From NCBI GenBank assembly GCA_030602935.1, contig JAUVYU010000035.1:1-7013 (forward strand): a stretch of 7,013 nt of DNA, written 5' to 3'. The translations under genes were made by a program, and so were the position numbers. Below, piece after piece: positions 1 to 5,625 of the stretch (its first letter is position 1; every line of letters starts with the position of its first letter). The notes under the pieces were generated by a model that was not told where the DNA came from, did no database searches, and worked only from the letters and a program-made list of their open reading frames with translations. The DNA is from Candidatus Bathyarchaeota archaeon. Lineage in GTDB: Archaea > Thermoproteota > Bathyarchaeia > TCS64.

Positions 1-527
1 GCGACCTCCAGGGCCAGGCCCACGGTGAAGCCGTGGACCGCCGACTTGGAGGAGGCGTAGGCCGTCTGGCCCCCCGCGGGGCTGCCCACCATGGGGCCGG
101 TGACGCTGGACATGTTTATGATCTTCCCGTAGCGTCTCTCCATCATCGAGGGGAGGACGGCCTTGGTGCACCGGAAGATGCCGAAGACGTTGATCTCGAA
201 CATCTTGTGGAGGAACTCCTCGGGCATCTCCACGAGCTTCCTCCGGGGGTAGATCCCCGCGTTGTTGACGAGGATATCTATCTTCCCGTGGCTGCCCAGG
301 ACCTCCTCCACGACGCGGTTCACCTCCCCGGTGTCTGTGACGTCCATCCTGAAGGACTCAGCCTTGTAGCCCCTGTCGGCGATCTCATATGCGGTTGCCT
401 TTACCGACTCGGATACGTCTGTGAGGATGACCGTGGCCCCGTGCTCCGCGAGGACCCGGGAGACCCCCGCGCCGATGCCCTGCGCCGCCCCCGTGACCAG
501 GGCGACCTTGTCTTCCAGTCTGCTCAT
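1..527 (-). CDS. Short-chain dehydrogenase/reductase (SDR), NAD-type, C-terminus cut by window edge
   Basis: A classical SDR that oxidises an alcohol or reduces a ketone in the cytoplasm; the substrate cannot be read from sequence. The 175 visible residues contain the Rossmann motif TGAAQGIG (12-19), an Asp at the end of beta-2 (D37, in LTDVSE) that favours NAD(H) over NADP(H), NNAG (88-91), and a full catalytic tetrad N113, S141, Y157 and K161 (YASSK). Classical SDRs are about 245-265 residues, so roughly 70-90 residues lie beyond the left edge. The ATG at 527 overlaps the TGA of the gcvPB-like gene by four bases (ATGA), and GAGGGG stands six bases upstream, so it is the third gene of the leftward operon. 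It resembles FabG-like 3-oxoacyl reductases in its motifs, but its operon suggests oxidation or reduction of an intermediate made with the GcvP-like pair. Family call is secure; role is not. Confidence 0.93.
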   Translation of the reverse strand, partial: MSRLEDKVALVTGAAQGIGAGVSRVLAEHGATVILTDVSESVKATAYEIADRGYKAESFRMDVTDTGEVNRVVEEVLGSHGKIDILVNNAGIYPRRKLVEMPEEFLHKMFEINVFGIFRCTKAVLPSMMERRYGKIINMSSVTGPMVGSPAGGQTAYASSKSAVHGFTVGLALEV

Positions 528-2074
528 CGCTTTCCCCTCTTCTTGAGGTAGGCCCTCCATGTCATGGCCCACCTGTCCGGATCATCGAACGGGGTCGACT
601 TAATCTTGTGGATGGCCGCGTTGTGGGGGGCGCTCCTGACCAGCTCGGGGTCGCTGTACGCCTCGTCCGAGACCCGCTGCACCACGGAGACCCAGTAGTC
701 GATGTCCGCCTTCGAGTAGGTCTCACAGGGCTCGGGGGTGAAGGGCTCCGCCACGATCCAGGGGTGGTGGCTCGTGAAGAAGCTCTGGATCCCGTAGTCT
801 ATGACCCGCCTGTTGAGGTCACCAACCCCGACGCCTGTCTCCTCCTTCATCTTCTCCAGGCTCCACCGGGTCTGATCTATCCTCCCCTCGGTGCTGTAGG
901 GCTTCGTCACGCCCCTCACCTCCAGGAGCTTCTTCTCAAGGTACTGGTTGTTGATCATGGAGACCTCCGCCGCCTCCCTGAGCCCCCAAGCGCCCATGGC
1001 CATGCACCACGCGTATGACCGCAGCACGACCTGAACGTTCCCCATGAAGTCCCTAATTCTGCCGATGCTGTTGGGCCTGTCGAAGTCCAGATGATATTTC
1101 CCGTCCCTGTGCACGACGACGGGGACCGGGAGGAACTCCTCCAACTCCTTGACGACGCCCACGCCTCCGCAGCCGGGGCCCGAGGAGCCGTGGGGGCTGC
1201 TGAAGGTCTTGTGGAGGTTGAAGAAGCACATGTCGAAGCCCGCCTCCCGGGCACGGGTCACCCCCATGATGGCGTTGGCGTTAGCCTGGTCGTAGCTGCA
1301 GAGGCCGCCGACCTCGTGGACCATCTTCGTCCATTCGTCTATCTCGGGATTGAAGATCCCGGTGTCCTCGGGATTAGTGATGAACATCCCCGCCGTGCGC
1401 TCCGACACCGCTGCCTTCAGCGCCTCCGTGTCGGGGAGCCCGGTCTCCGGGTCCGGGTAGATGGTGACCAGGTTGAATCCGGCTGTGGCTGGGCAGGCGG
1501 CGTCGCACGGGTGGCTGAATATTGTGGTGATGATCTCGTTCCTCTGCGCCAGCTCCCCGTTGACCTCGTGGTACTTCCTCATGATCACGGCGTTGTTGTA
1601 GGCCGCGGCTGAGCCCCCGGGGGGCTGGAACGAGAACGCGTCCATCCCCGAGATCTCCCTGAGGAAGACGTCGCCGAACTTGTAGATGATCTCTAGGAGC
1701 CCTTGCATCGTCTCCTCGTCCTGTAGCGGGTGGACGTCGGCCATGCCGGCGACCAGCCTCTCGTTCACCTTGGGGCTGTACTTCATGGTGCAGGTCCCCA
1801 CGCCTATGTCGATGTCCAGCTCCATGCCGAGGGTCATCTGGGAGAGCCTCAGGTAGTGCCTGAGCACCTGTGCCTGGGAGAGCTCCGGGAGCCCCGGCGA
1901 CCTCCTCCTCCTGGCTGAGGCCGGCACCAGGGAGGAGGCGTCCCCAACGGCCTTCCTGATCTCCTCGTCAACCGCCGGGGTAACGATCCCCCGCTCGCCG
2001 GGGCTGGTCAGCTCCAGTATCAGCGGCTCGCTCCAGACCGGCGCATGGTATCTCCGCGGCGCGTCTCCGTCCAT
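524..2074 (-). CDS. gcvPB: Divergent glycine dehydrogenase subunit 2-like (GcvPB-like), PLP enzyme
   Basis: A 516-residue fold-type I PLP protein matching the catalytic half of split glycine decarboxylase (P-protein), which in the true enzyme decarboxylates glycine and passes aminomethyl to lipoyl-GcvH. Recognisable family blocks are TCTMKYSP (94-101), DVHPLQ (113-118), SGMDAFSFQP (142-151), YDQANANAIM (261-270) with D262 for the pyridine nitrogen, NLHKTF (286-291) with K289 as the PLP lysine, LDFDRPNSIGRIR (329-341) and EPCETYSK (448-455). Against GcvPB sequences as I remember them, several motifs are altered: AGAHGE/AGAQGE is PGGSAAA (152-158), SAHGTNPASA is SHPCDAACPATA (187-198), YDGANLNA is YDQANANA, PHGGGGPGSGP is PHGSSGPGCGG, and the C-terminal H-x-PT stretch is IQSFFTSHHPW (429-439). 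The substrate may therefore not be glycine. The ATG directly follows the gcvPA-like TAG with no gap, and GAGGGAGG lies eight bases upstream. Membership of the family is near certain; glycine specificity is doubtful. Confidence 0.92.
   Translation of the reverse strand: MDGDAPRRYHAPVWSEPLILELTSPGERGIVTPAVDEEIRKAVGDASSLVPASARRRRSPGLPELSQAQVLRHYLRLSQMTLGMELDIDIGVGTCTMKYSPKVNERLVAGMADVHPLQDEETMQGLLEIIYKFGDVFLREISGMDAFSFQPPGGSAAAYNNAVIMRKYHEVNGELAQRNEIITTIFSHPCDAACPATAGFNLVTIYPDPETGLPDTEALKAAVSERTAGMFITNPEDTGIFNPEIDEWTKMVHEVGGLCSYDQANANAIMGVTRAREAGFDMCFFNLHKTFSSPHGSSGPGCGGVGVVKELEEFLPVPVVVHRDGKYHLDFDRPNSIGRIRDFMGNVQVVLRSYAWCMAMGAWGLREAAEVSMINNQYLEKKLLEVRGVTKPYSTEGRIDQTRWSLEKMKEETGVGVGDLNRRVIDYGIQSFFTSHHPWIVAEPFTPEPCETYSKADIDYWVSVVQRVSDEAYSDPELVRSAPHNAAIHKIKSTPFDDPDRWAMTWRAYLKKRGKR
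534..539 (-). promoter_or_regulatory. Shine-Dalgarno for the SDR gene
   Basis: GAGGGG on the minus strand lies six bases before ATG 527, inside the end of the gcvPB-like gene. It supports the ATGA overlap start of the SDR. Confidence 0.65.
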
Positions 2075-3475
2075 CTATAGTGCCTCCCTCAAGGTATCAG
2101 CCAGCCTCTGCAGATCCGCTTTCGTGTGCTTCTCGGTGACGCAGTAGAGGCCGCACTGGCCTAGCTCTGGGAACTCCTCGGAGACGTCCTGACCCCCGAA
2201 GATCCCTTCTTCCAGGAGCCTGCTGTTGACCTCGGAGACCTTCACGCCCGCGGCGTCGAAGTTGACGGGGAACTCCTTGAAGAAGGCCCTGAAGGGCACC
2301 GACACGCCTTCGACCTCCTCGAGGAGCCTCGCGGCGTAGTGGGACCTCTGGAGTAACCCCTCGCCCAGCTCCCTCATCCCCCGTGGGCCCATGAGGCTCA
2401 TGTAGACCGCTGAGACGATGGCCCACAGGCCCGTGGTCGTCCCCACCCAGTCCTTCGCGCTCTCCCGGGCTATGTAGCTCGTCCTCTCGTACCTGACCTG
2501 CCCGTACGCGTACTCCCCCTCCACCTCGGTGTCCGTAATGCTCAGCATACGGGCCGGGTACTCCCCGACGAACCTCTCCTCGTCCTTCGACGCCAGGAAG
2601 CCGCATGACCCACCGCCGGCGTACATGTGGATTCCCAAGGGCTGGGCCTCGCCGCAGCAGATGTCGGCGTCGTACTCGCCCGGAGGGGACAACACCCCTA
2701 GGGAGATTGGGTCAACGCCTGCCACTGCAATCGCGCCGTGGTCGTGGGTCATACCCGTTATCTCTTCGCAACGTGGCTCGATGACGCCCAAGTAGGAGGG
2801 ATTCTCGAAGTAGATCCCCGCGGTGCTGTCTGAGATCTTATCCTCAAGGTCGCCGAGATCGAGGGCCCCTGTCTCCCGGTCGTAGCCAACTGACTTGATA
2901 ATGATCCCGTCGGGTTTGTTTGCGGAATCGCAGAAGTTGCTGATTATTGATAGCCTCGCCGGGCTTATGGTCTTGGGTACAAGAATCTCCTTCCTACCCG
3001 TTATCCGTGAGGCCATGCGCACGGCGTTCCCGGCGGCGGCCCCCCAGTCATATGTGGGGATGCAAGAGACGTCCATGTCGACGAGCTCCCCGATGAGGCT
3101 CTGGAACTCGTATATGGCCTGATACCTGCCCAGGTCGGAGTAGACCCCGCCAGCGTAGGCCGTCAGGAACTCGCTCCTCGATGCGATGACGTCGCAGACC
3201 TCAGGCACATAGTGGTTCCAGCATCCTCCGCCTAGGAAGCTCAGGTACTCGGAGCAGCTCCCGTCCCCAGCCATGAGGCCCTCGACGTGCCTCCTCAGGT
3301 CCAGCTCTGAGGTCAGGGGATCCGGCAGGTCCATGGGACTCTTCAGGAGGAGCCTCTCGGGAATCATCTGCCTGTAGAGTTCATCGGCGTCCCGGGCTCC
3401 GACCTCCCTGAGCATCTCCTCCTTGACCTCGGGCACGGAGTTGGGTATGTATGGGTGAACATTGGGCTTCTTCAA
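2075..3475 (-). CDS. gcvPA: Divergent glycine dehydrogenase subunit 1-like (GcvPA-like), TTG start
   Basis: A 466-residue partner subunit, about the usual GcvPA length, expected to form a heterotetramer with the GcvPB-like product. In true P-protein this half contributes residues around the active site but carries no PLP lysine. Family blocks: MLREVGARDADELY (21-34), FLGGG (80-84), SEFLTAYAGG (101-110), YEFQSLIGELVDMDVS (122-137), YDWGAAAG (142-149), ENPSYLGVIEP (224-234), DPISLGVLSPPGEYDADI (255-272), GEAQPLGI (275-282), CGFLASK (291-297). From memory of canonical GcvPA, YTPYQPE-SQG is AYAGGVYSDLGR (106-117), MYDGATA is TYDWGAAAG, and the KATSNICTNQ block is SAKDWVGTTTG (339-349). Eleven cysteines are present, including a C273-C274 pair. 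The start is TTG at 3475: GGAG stands six bases before it, no in-frame ATG fits, and MKKPNVHPYIPNS aligns with family N-termini. First gene of the leftward operon; substrate uncertain. Confidence 0.9.
   Translation of the reverse strand: MKKPNVHPYIPNSVPEVKEEMLREVGARDADELYRQMIPERLLLKSPMDLPDPLTSELDLRRHVEGLMAGDGSCSEYLSFLGGGCWNHYVPEVCDVIASRSEFLTAYAGGVYSDLGRYQAIYEFQSLIGELVDMDVSCIPTYDWGAAAGNAVRMASRITGRKEILVPKTISPARLSIISNFCDSANKPDGIIIKSVGYDRETGALDLGDLEDKISDSTAGIYFENPSYLGVIEPRCEEITGMTHDHGAIAVAGVDPISLGVLSPPGEYDADICCGEAQPLGIHMYAGGGSCGFLASKDEERFVGEYPARMLSITDTEVEGEYAYGQVRYERTSYIARESAKDWVGTTTGLWAIVSAVYMSLMGPRGMRELGEGLLQRSHYAARLLEEVEGVSVPFRAFFKEFPVNFDAAGVKVSEVNSRLLEEGIFGGQDVSEEFPELGQCGLYCVTEKHTKADLQRLADTLREAL
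2083..2090 (-). promoter_or_regulatory. Strong Shine-Dalgarno for the gcvPB-like gene, inside the gcvPA-like 3' end
   Basis: GAGGGAGG on the minus strand lies eight bases before ATG 2074 and within the last codons of the upstream gene. It accounts for translation across the zero-gap TAG-ATG junction. Confidence 0.7.
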
Positions 3476-3481
3476 TCCGCT

Positions 3482-3485
3482 CTCC
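3482..3485 (-). promoter_or_regulatory. Shine-Dalgarno GGAG that fixes the TTG start of the gcvPA-like gene
   Basis: GGAG on the minus strand is separated by six bases (AGCGGA) from TTG at 3475. No in-frame ATG is available nearby, since the ATG just downstream is out of frame, so this site supports the non-canonical start. Confidence 0.6.
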
Positions 3486-3508
3486 GATGGGTCCTTCTGT
3501 CGAAACGA

Positions 3509-3514
3509 GTATAA
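3509..3514 (-). promoter_or_regulatory. TATA-like box for the gcvPA-gcvPB-SDR operon
   Basis: On the minus strand TTATAC follows an A-rich stretch (GAGGAAAAGGG) that could serve as a TFB recognition element. Its centre lies about 37 bases before the TTG start, which predicts a short leader of roughly ten bases beginning close to the GGAG ribosome-binding site. No transcript data; predicted from sequence and spacing only. Confidence 0.45.
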
Positions 3515-3534
3515 CCCTTTTCCTCATGCCCCAA

Positions 3535-3546
3535 GTTCCGTGGAAC
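3535..3546. promoter_or_regulatory. Palindrome between divergent promoters, possible operator
   Basis: GTTCC-GT-GGAAC is a 5-2-5 inverted repeat located between the leftward TATA-like box (3509-3514) and the rightward one (3550-3557). Its right arm ends four bases before the rightward box, where TFB would contact DNA, so a bound regulator could block that promoter. The arms are short and chance is not excluded. Confidence 0.35.
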
Positions 3547-3549
3547 CTG

Positions 3550-3557
3550 TTAAATTT
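3550..3557 (+). promoter_or_regulatory. TATA-like box of the creatininase-family gene
   Basis: TTAAATTT is centred about 26-27 bases before GTG 3580. That places transcription start at or very near the start codon, giving a leaderless message; no Shine-Dalgarno is visible before the GTG. Confidence 0.6.
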
Positions 3558-3579
3558 GGACCGCGCCCACCTATCTACG

Positions 3580-4434
3580 GTGAAAAAACTGTCCGAGAAC
3601 GGAAAATTAAGCAAGTTCTGGATCCAGGAGCTGACGCGTCCGGCCTTTGAGGACTGGGTTGAGAACGAGCCCGCCCCGGTGGCCATCATAGGCATAGGCT
3701 CCATCGAGCAGCACGGGCCCCACCTGCCACTGGGGATGGACTCACTCGCCGCACGGTACTTTATCCACGAGATCGCAAGCAAGAGCAACAGCGTCTGCGT
3801 GCACCCCTGCTGGCCGGGCTACTCGCCCCACCACATGAAGTTCAGGGGAACCATCACGTTCAGCGAGGACATCCTCCTCAACGTCATCCTTGACACAATC
3901 AGCAGCCTCGCCGACCACGGGATCAAAAGGTTCATGCTGACCAACCACCACGGCGGGAACGCAGAGATATACAAGCTGGCCATGCGGATGGCAAAGAGGT
4001 ACTACAACGTCATGGTCTCGTCTCCGACGGGGCCCAGCGGCACGGAGCTGGCGAAGAAGCAGGCCGATATATCCAAGCGCCACTGGGACGTCCACTCGGG
4101 GATAAACGAGACAGCCGCCGCCCTTGTCATGTTCCCTGAGCTTGTGGAGATGTACAGGCTTGAGGGATGGAAGCCCACACTAGACCTGGGACCCGAGCTC
4201 AACAAGTACTTCGACGTCGACAGAGAGGACTACGAGATCGTGAGCCAGGTAAGGGGCGCCTGCACGCCCCCGGTGAACATCGACTTCACGAAGGACGGCA
4301 TCTATGGCACAGGGGACCCGAACCTCGCCGACGCAGAGGAGTACGCCAAGCGCCTAAAGGAGCGGGTGGACTTCATGGTGGAGTTCATCAGGGTCTGGAA
4401 GACCATCCCCATTCCCCCCGCATTCCTGGACTAG
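3580..4434 (+). CDS. Creatininase-family metal-dependent amidohydrolase
   Basis: A 284-residue cytoplasmic hydrolase of the creatininase superfamily, which opens amide or cyclic amide bonds with a two-metal centre. The metal signature SIEQHGPHLPLGMDS gives E43, H45 and D54 with the exact family spacing; NHHGGN (122-127) supplies the next His, and HSGINET (172-178) matches the family HAGxxET motif with H172 and E177. The family includes creatininase, the archaeal FAPy deformylase ArfB, the mycofactocin peptidase MftE and inositol-pathway hydrolases. NHHGGN rather than NGHYEN argues against true creatininase. The frame is open from 3451, but I chose GTG at 3580: a TTAAATTT box lies about 27 bases upstream, as in leaderless archaeal genes, and the protein then begins just before the family N-terminal segment (FWIQELTRPAFEDW). 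It is divergent from the gcvPA-like gene, so shared regulation is plausible. Substrate unknown; at 284 residues it looks somewhat longer than a typical ArfB. Confidence 0.93.
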   Translation: MKKLSENGKLSKFWIQELTRPAFEDWVENEPAPVAIIGIGSIEQHGPHLPLGMDSLAARYFIHEIASKSNSVCVHPCWPGYSPHHMKFRGTITFSEDILLNVILDTISSLADHGIKRFMLTNHHGGNAEIYKLAMRMAKRYYNVMVSSPTGPSGTELAKKQADISKRHWDVHSGINETAAALVMFPELVEMYRLEGWKPTLDLGPELNKYFDVDREDYEIVSQVRGACTPPVNIDFTKDGIYGTGDPNLADAEEYAKRLKERVDFMVEFIRVWKTIPIPPAFLD

Positions 4435-4452
4435 ACCTCCCCCTCTTCACCC

Positions 4453-4458
4453 TTTTTT
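4453..4458 (+). terminator. T6 tract, likely archaeal terminator after the creatininase-family gene
   Basis: Six T residues follow a pyrimidine-rich stretch 18 bases after the TAG (CCTCCCCCTCTTCACCC). Archaeal RNA polymerase stops at such oligo-T runs without needing a hairpin, and none is seen here. The last T residues also belong to the first copy of the TTTAATAC repeat. Confidence 0.5.
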
Positions 4459-4505
4459 AATACAGCCATCTTCTGGGTTCGCCACTCATCTTTAATACGC
4501 CCATC
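4456..4505 (+). repeat. Two near-identical 15-base promoter-like repeats
   Basis: TTTAATACAGCCATC (4456-4470) and TTTAATACGCCCATC (4491-4505) match at 13 of 15 positions, with start points 35 bases apart. Each includes a TATA-like TTTAATAC. The second is correctly placed for a leaderless DUF362 message; the first would give a start about 35 bases earlier and a short leader. Confidence 0.6.
4491..4497 (+). promoter_or_regulatory. TATA-like box of the DUF362-HIT unit
   Basis: TTTAATA is centred 27 bases before ATG 4521, the spacing of a leaderless archaeal promoter. There is no Shine-Dalgarno before the ATG (ACCCAAGGCA). The spacing nearly equals that of the creatininase-family gene. Confidence 0.6.
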
Positions 4506-4520
4506 ACATCACCCAAGGCA

Positions 4521-5612
4521 ATGAGGCCACGGGTAGCCATCGTCCGCGTCGAGGAAGACGTGGAGGCAGCAGTCAGGGAGGCCATCAACCTTCTGGGTGG
4601 GATCGAGGCGTTCGCGAAGCCCGGAGGCACCTACCTGGTCAAGCCGAACCTTTTCACGACCAAGACGGCTGAGGAGGGGGCCACCACCGACCTCCGGGTG
4701 ATCAAGGCCGTCGCCGAGATCCTGAAGGAGGCAAACGCCAAGCCCGTCGTCGGAGAGTGCCCCGCCATGGCCTCCTATGCGCGGCCTGACATCGTCTTCG
4801 ACGGCCTGGGGGTGAGGGATCTCTGCGAGGAGATAGGCGTGGAGCTGAACGTCTTGGACAGGGAGCCCCCTGTGAAGATGGAGAACCCGGAGGCTGAGGT
4901 GGTCGGCGAGTTCTGGTTCCCCGAGTTCGCCCTCGAATGCGACGGCGTCATCAATCTACCCAAGCTGAAGACCCACGTCCTCACAACCCTCACCTGCGCC
5001 GTTAAGAACCTCTACGGCCTCCAGCAGGGAGGGCAGAAGGCTTACTACCACGTCGTGACGGAGAATGACCCCGAGAGGTTCAGCCGACTCCTCATAGACC
5101 TCTACCAGACCATTCGGGAACAGGTCAGACTCACAGTCGTTGACGCCGTGGTAGGAATGGAGGGGGAGGGCCCCACGACGGGCAACCCCGTGGACCTGGG
5201 GCTGATAATCGCGGGGGACAACCCCCTGGCTGTCGACTTTGTCGTCTCCAGGATCATCGGATGGGACCCCATGGAGGTGGGGACGAACTTTATTGCCGTT
5301 GAGAGGGGGCTGAAGCCCGCCTCATTGGAGGAGATCGAGGTGGTTGGAGCCCCCATCGAGGATGTCGTTCGACGCTTCGAGAAGCCTAAGACCCACCAGA
5401 GCGGACAGCCCTTCATCGACATCAGGATGCCCATAGAGTGCGATGGTGAGAAGTGCACCGGCTGCGGCATCTGCTCTACTGTCTGCCCGGCGAATGCCAT
5501 CGCCATAGATGGAACCGCCGAGGTCAATGACGAGCTCTGCATCCAATGCTTCTGCTGCATCGAGCTCTGCCCCAACGGCTCCCTCACGGCTATAAGGACA
5601 GTGAACCCCTAG
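4521..5612 (+). CDS. DUF362 domain protein with C-terminal 2[4Fe-4S] ferredoxin domain
   Basis: A 363-residue protein joining an N-terminal DUF362 domain (about 1-290) to a bacterial-type ferredoxin domain (about 303-357). DUF362 hallmarks are PGGTYLVKPNLF (34-45), a VVGECPAM segment (77-83) and the block INLPKLKTHVLTTLTCAVKN (144-163) followed by LYG. The ferredoxin part has two complete CxxCxxCxxxCP motifs: C312, C315, C318, C322 and C340, C343, C346, C350, each able to bind a [4Fe-4S] cluster; C307 and C345 are extra. No established reaction is known for DUF362, so it is best treated as an iron-sulfur redox protein of unknown partner, typical of anaerobes. No signal peptide or membrane segment is seen. 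The ATG at 4521 is preceded by TTTAATA 27 bases upstream, which suggests a leaderless message. The HIT gene begins 13 bases after its stop and is probably cotranscribed. Confidence 0.94.
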   Translation: MRPRVAIVRVEEDVEAAVREAINLLGGIEAFAKPGGTYLVKPNLFTTKTAEEGATTDLRVIKAVAEILKEANAKPVVGECPAMASYARPDIVFDGLGVRDLCEEIGVELNVLDREPPVKMENPEAEVVGEFWFPEFALECDGVINLPKLKTHVLTTLTCAVKNLYGLQQGGQKAYYHVVTENDPERFSRLLIDLYQTIREQVRLTVVDAVVGMEGEGPTTGNPVDLGLIIAGDNPLAVDFVVSRIIGWDPMEVGTNFIAVERGLKPASLEEIEVVGAPIEDVVRRFEKPKTHQSGQPFIDIRMPIECDGEKCTGCGICSTVCPANAIAIDGTAEVNDELCIQCFCCIELCPNGSLTAIRTVNP

Positions 5613-5625
5613 AGACACGGGAGCA

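Noticed and set aside
33..551. Plus-strand frame opposite the SDR gene
   Set aside because: The minus strand carries a complete set of SDR motifs in a frame that overlaps the upstream gene by four bases; the plus frame is its shadow, as are the other plus-strand frames at 608-1918.
524..3475. Standard glycine cleavage system P-protein
   Set aside because: Not ruled out, but rejected as the default name because many near-invariant motifs differ in both subunits and the usual partner genes are absent from view.
3535..3546. Palindrome as a hairpin terminator
   Set aside because: The stem is only five pairs with a two-base loop, no T tract follows, and it lies between two divergent starts where no transcript should end.
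3451..3579. Creatininase-family gene starting at ATG 3451 or ATG 3526
   Set aside because: The 3451 start would overlap the 5' end of the divergent gcvPA-like gene and add 43 residues not typical of the family, and both starts lie upstream of the TATA-like box at 3550.
3381..3788. Minus-strand frame spanning the divergent promoter region
   Set aside because: It overlaps the coding starts of both divergent genes in other frames and has no recognisable domain.
3580..4434. MftE of a mycofactocin cluster, suggested by a creatininase-family protein near an SDR
   Set aside because: No mftA precursor, mftB or radical SAM mftC gene is present, and the SDR lacks an obvious insertion typical of mycofactocin-dependent enzymes in its visible part.
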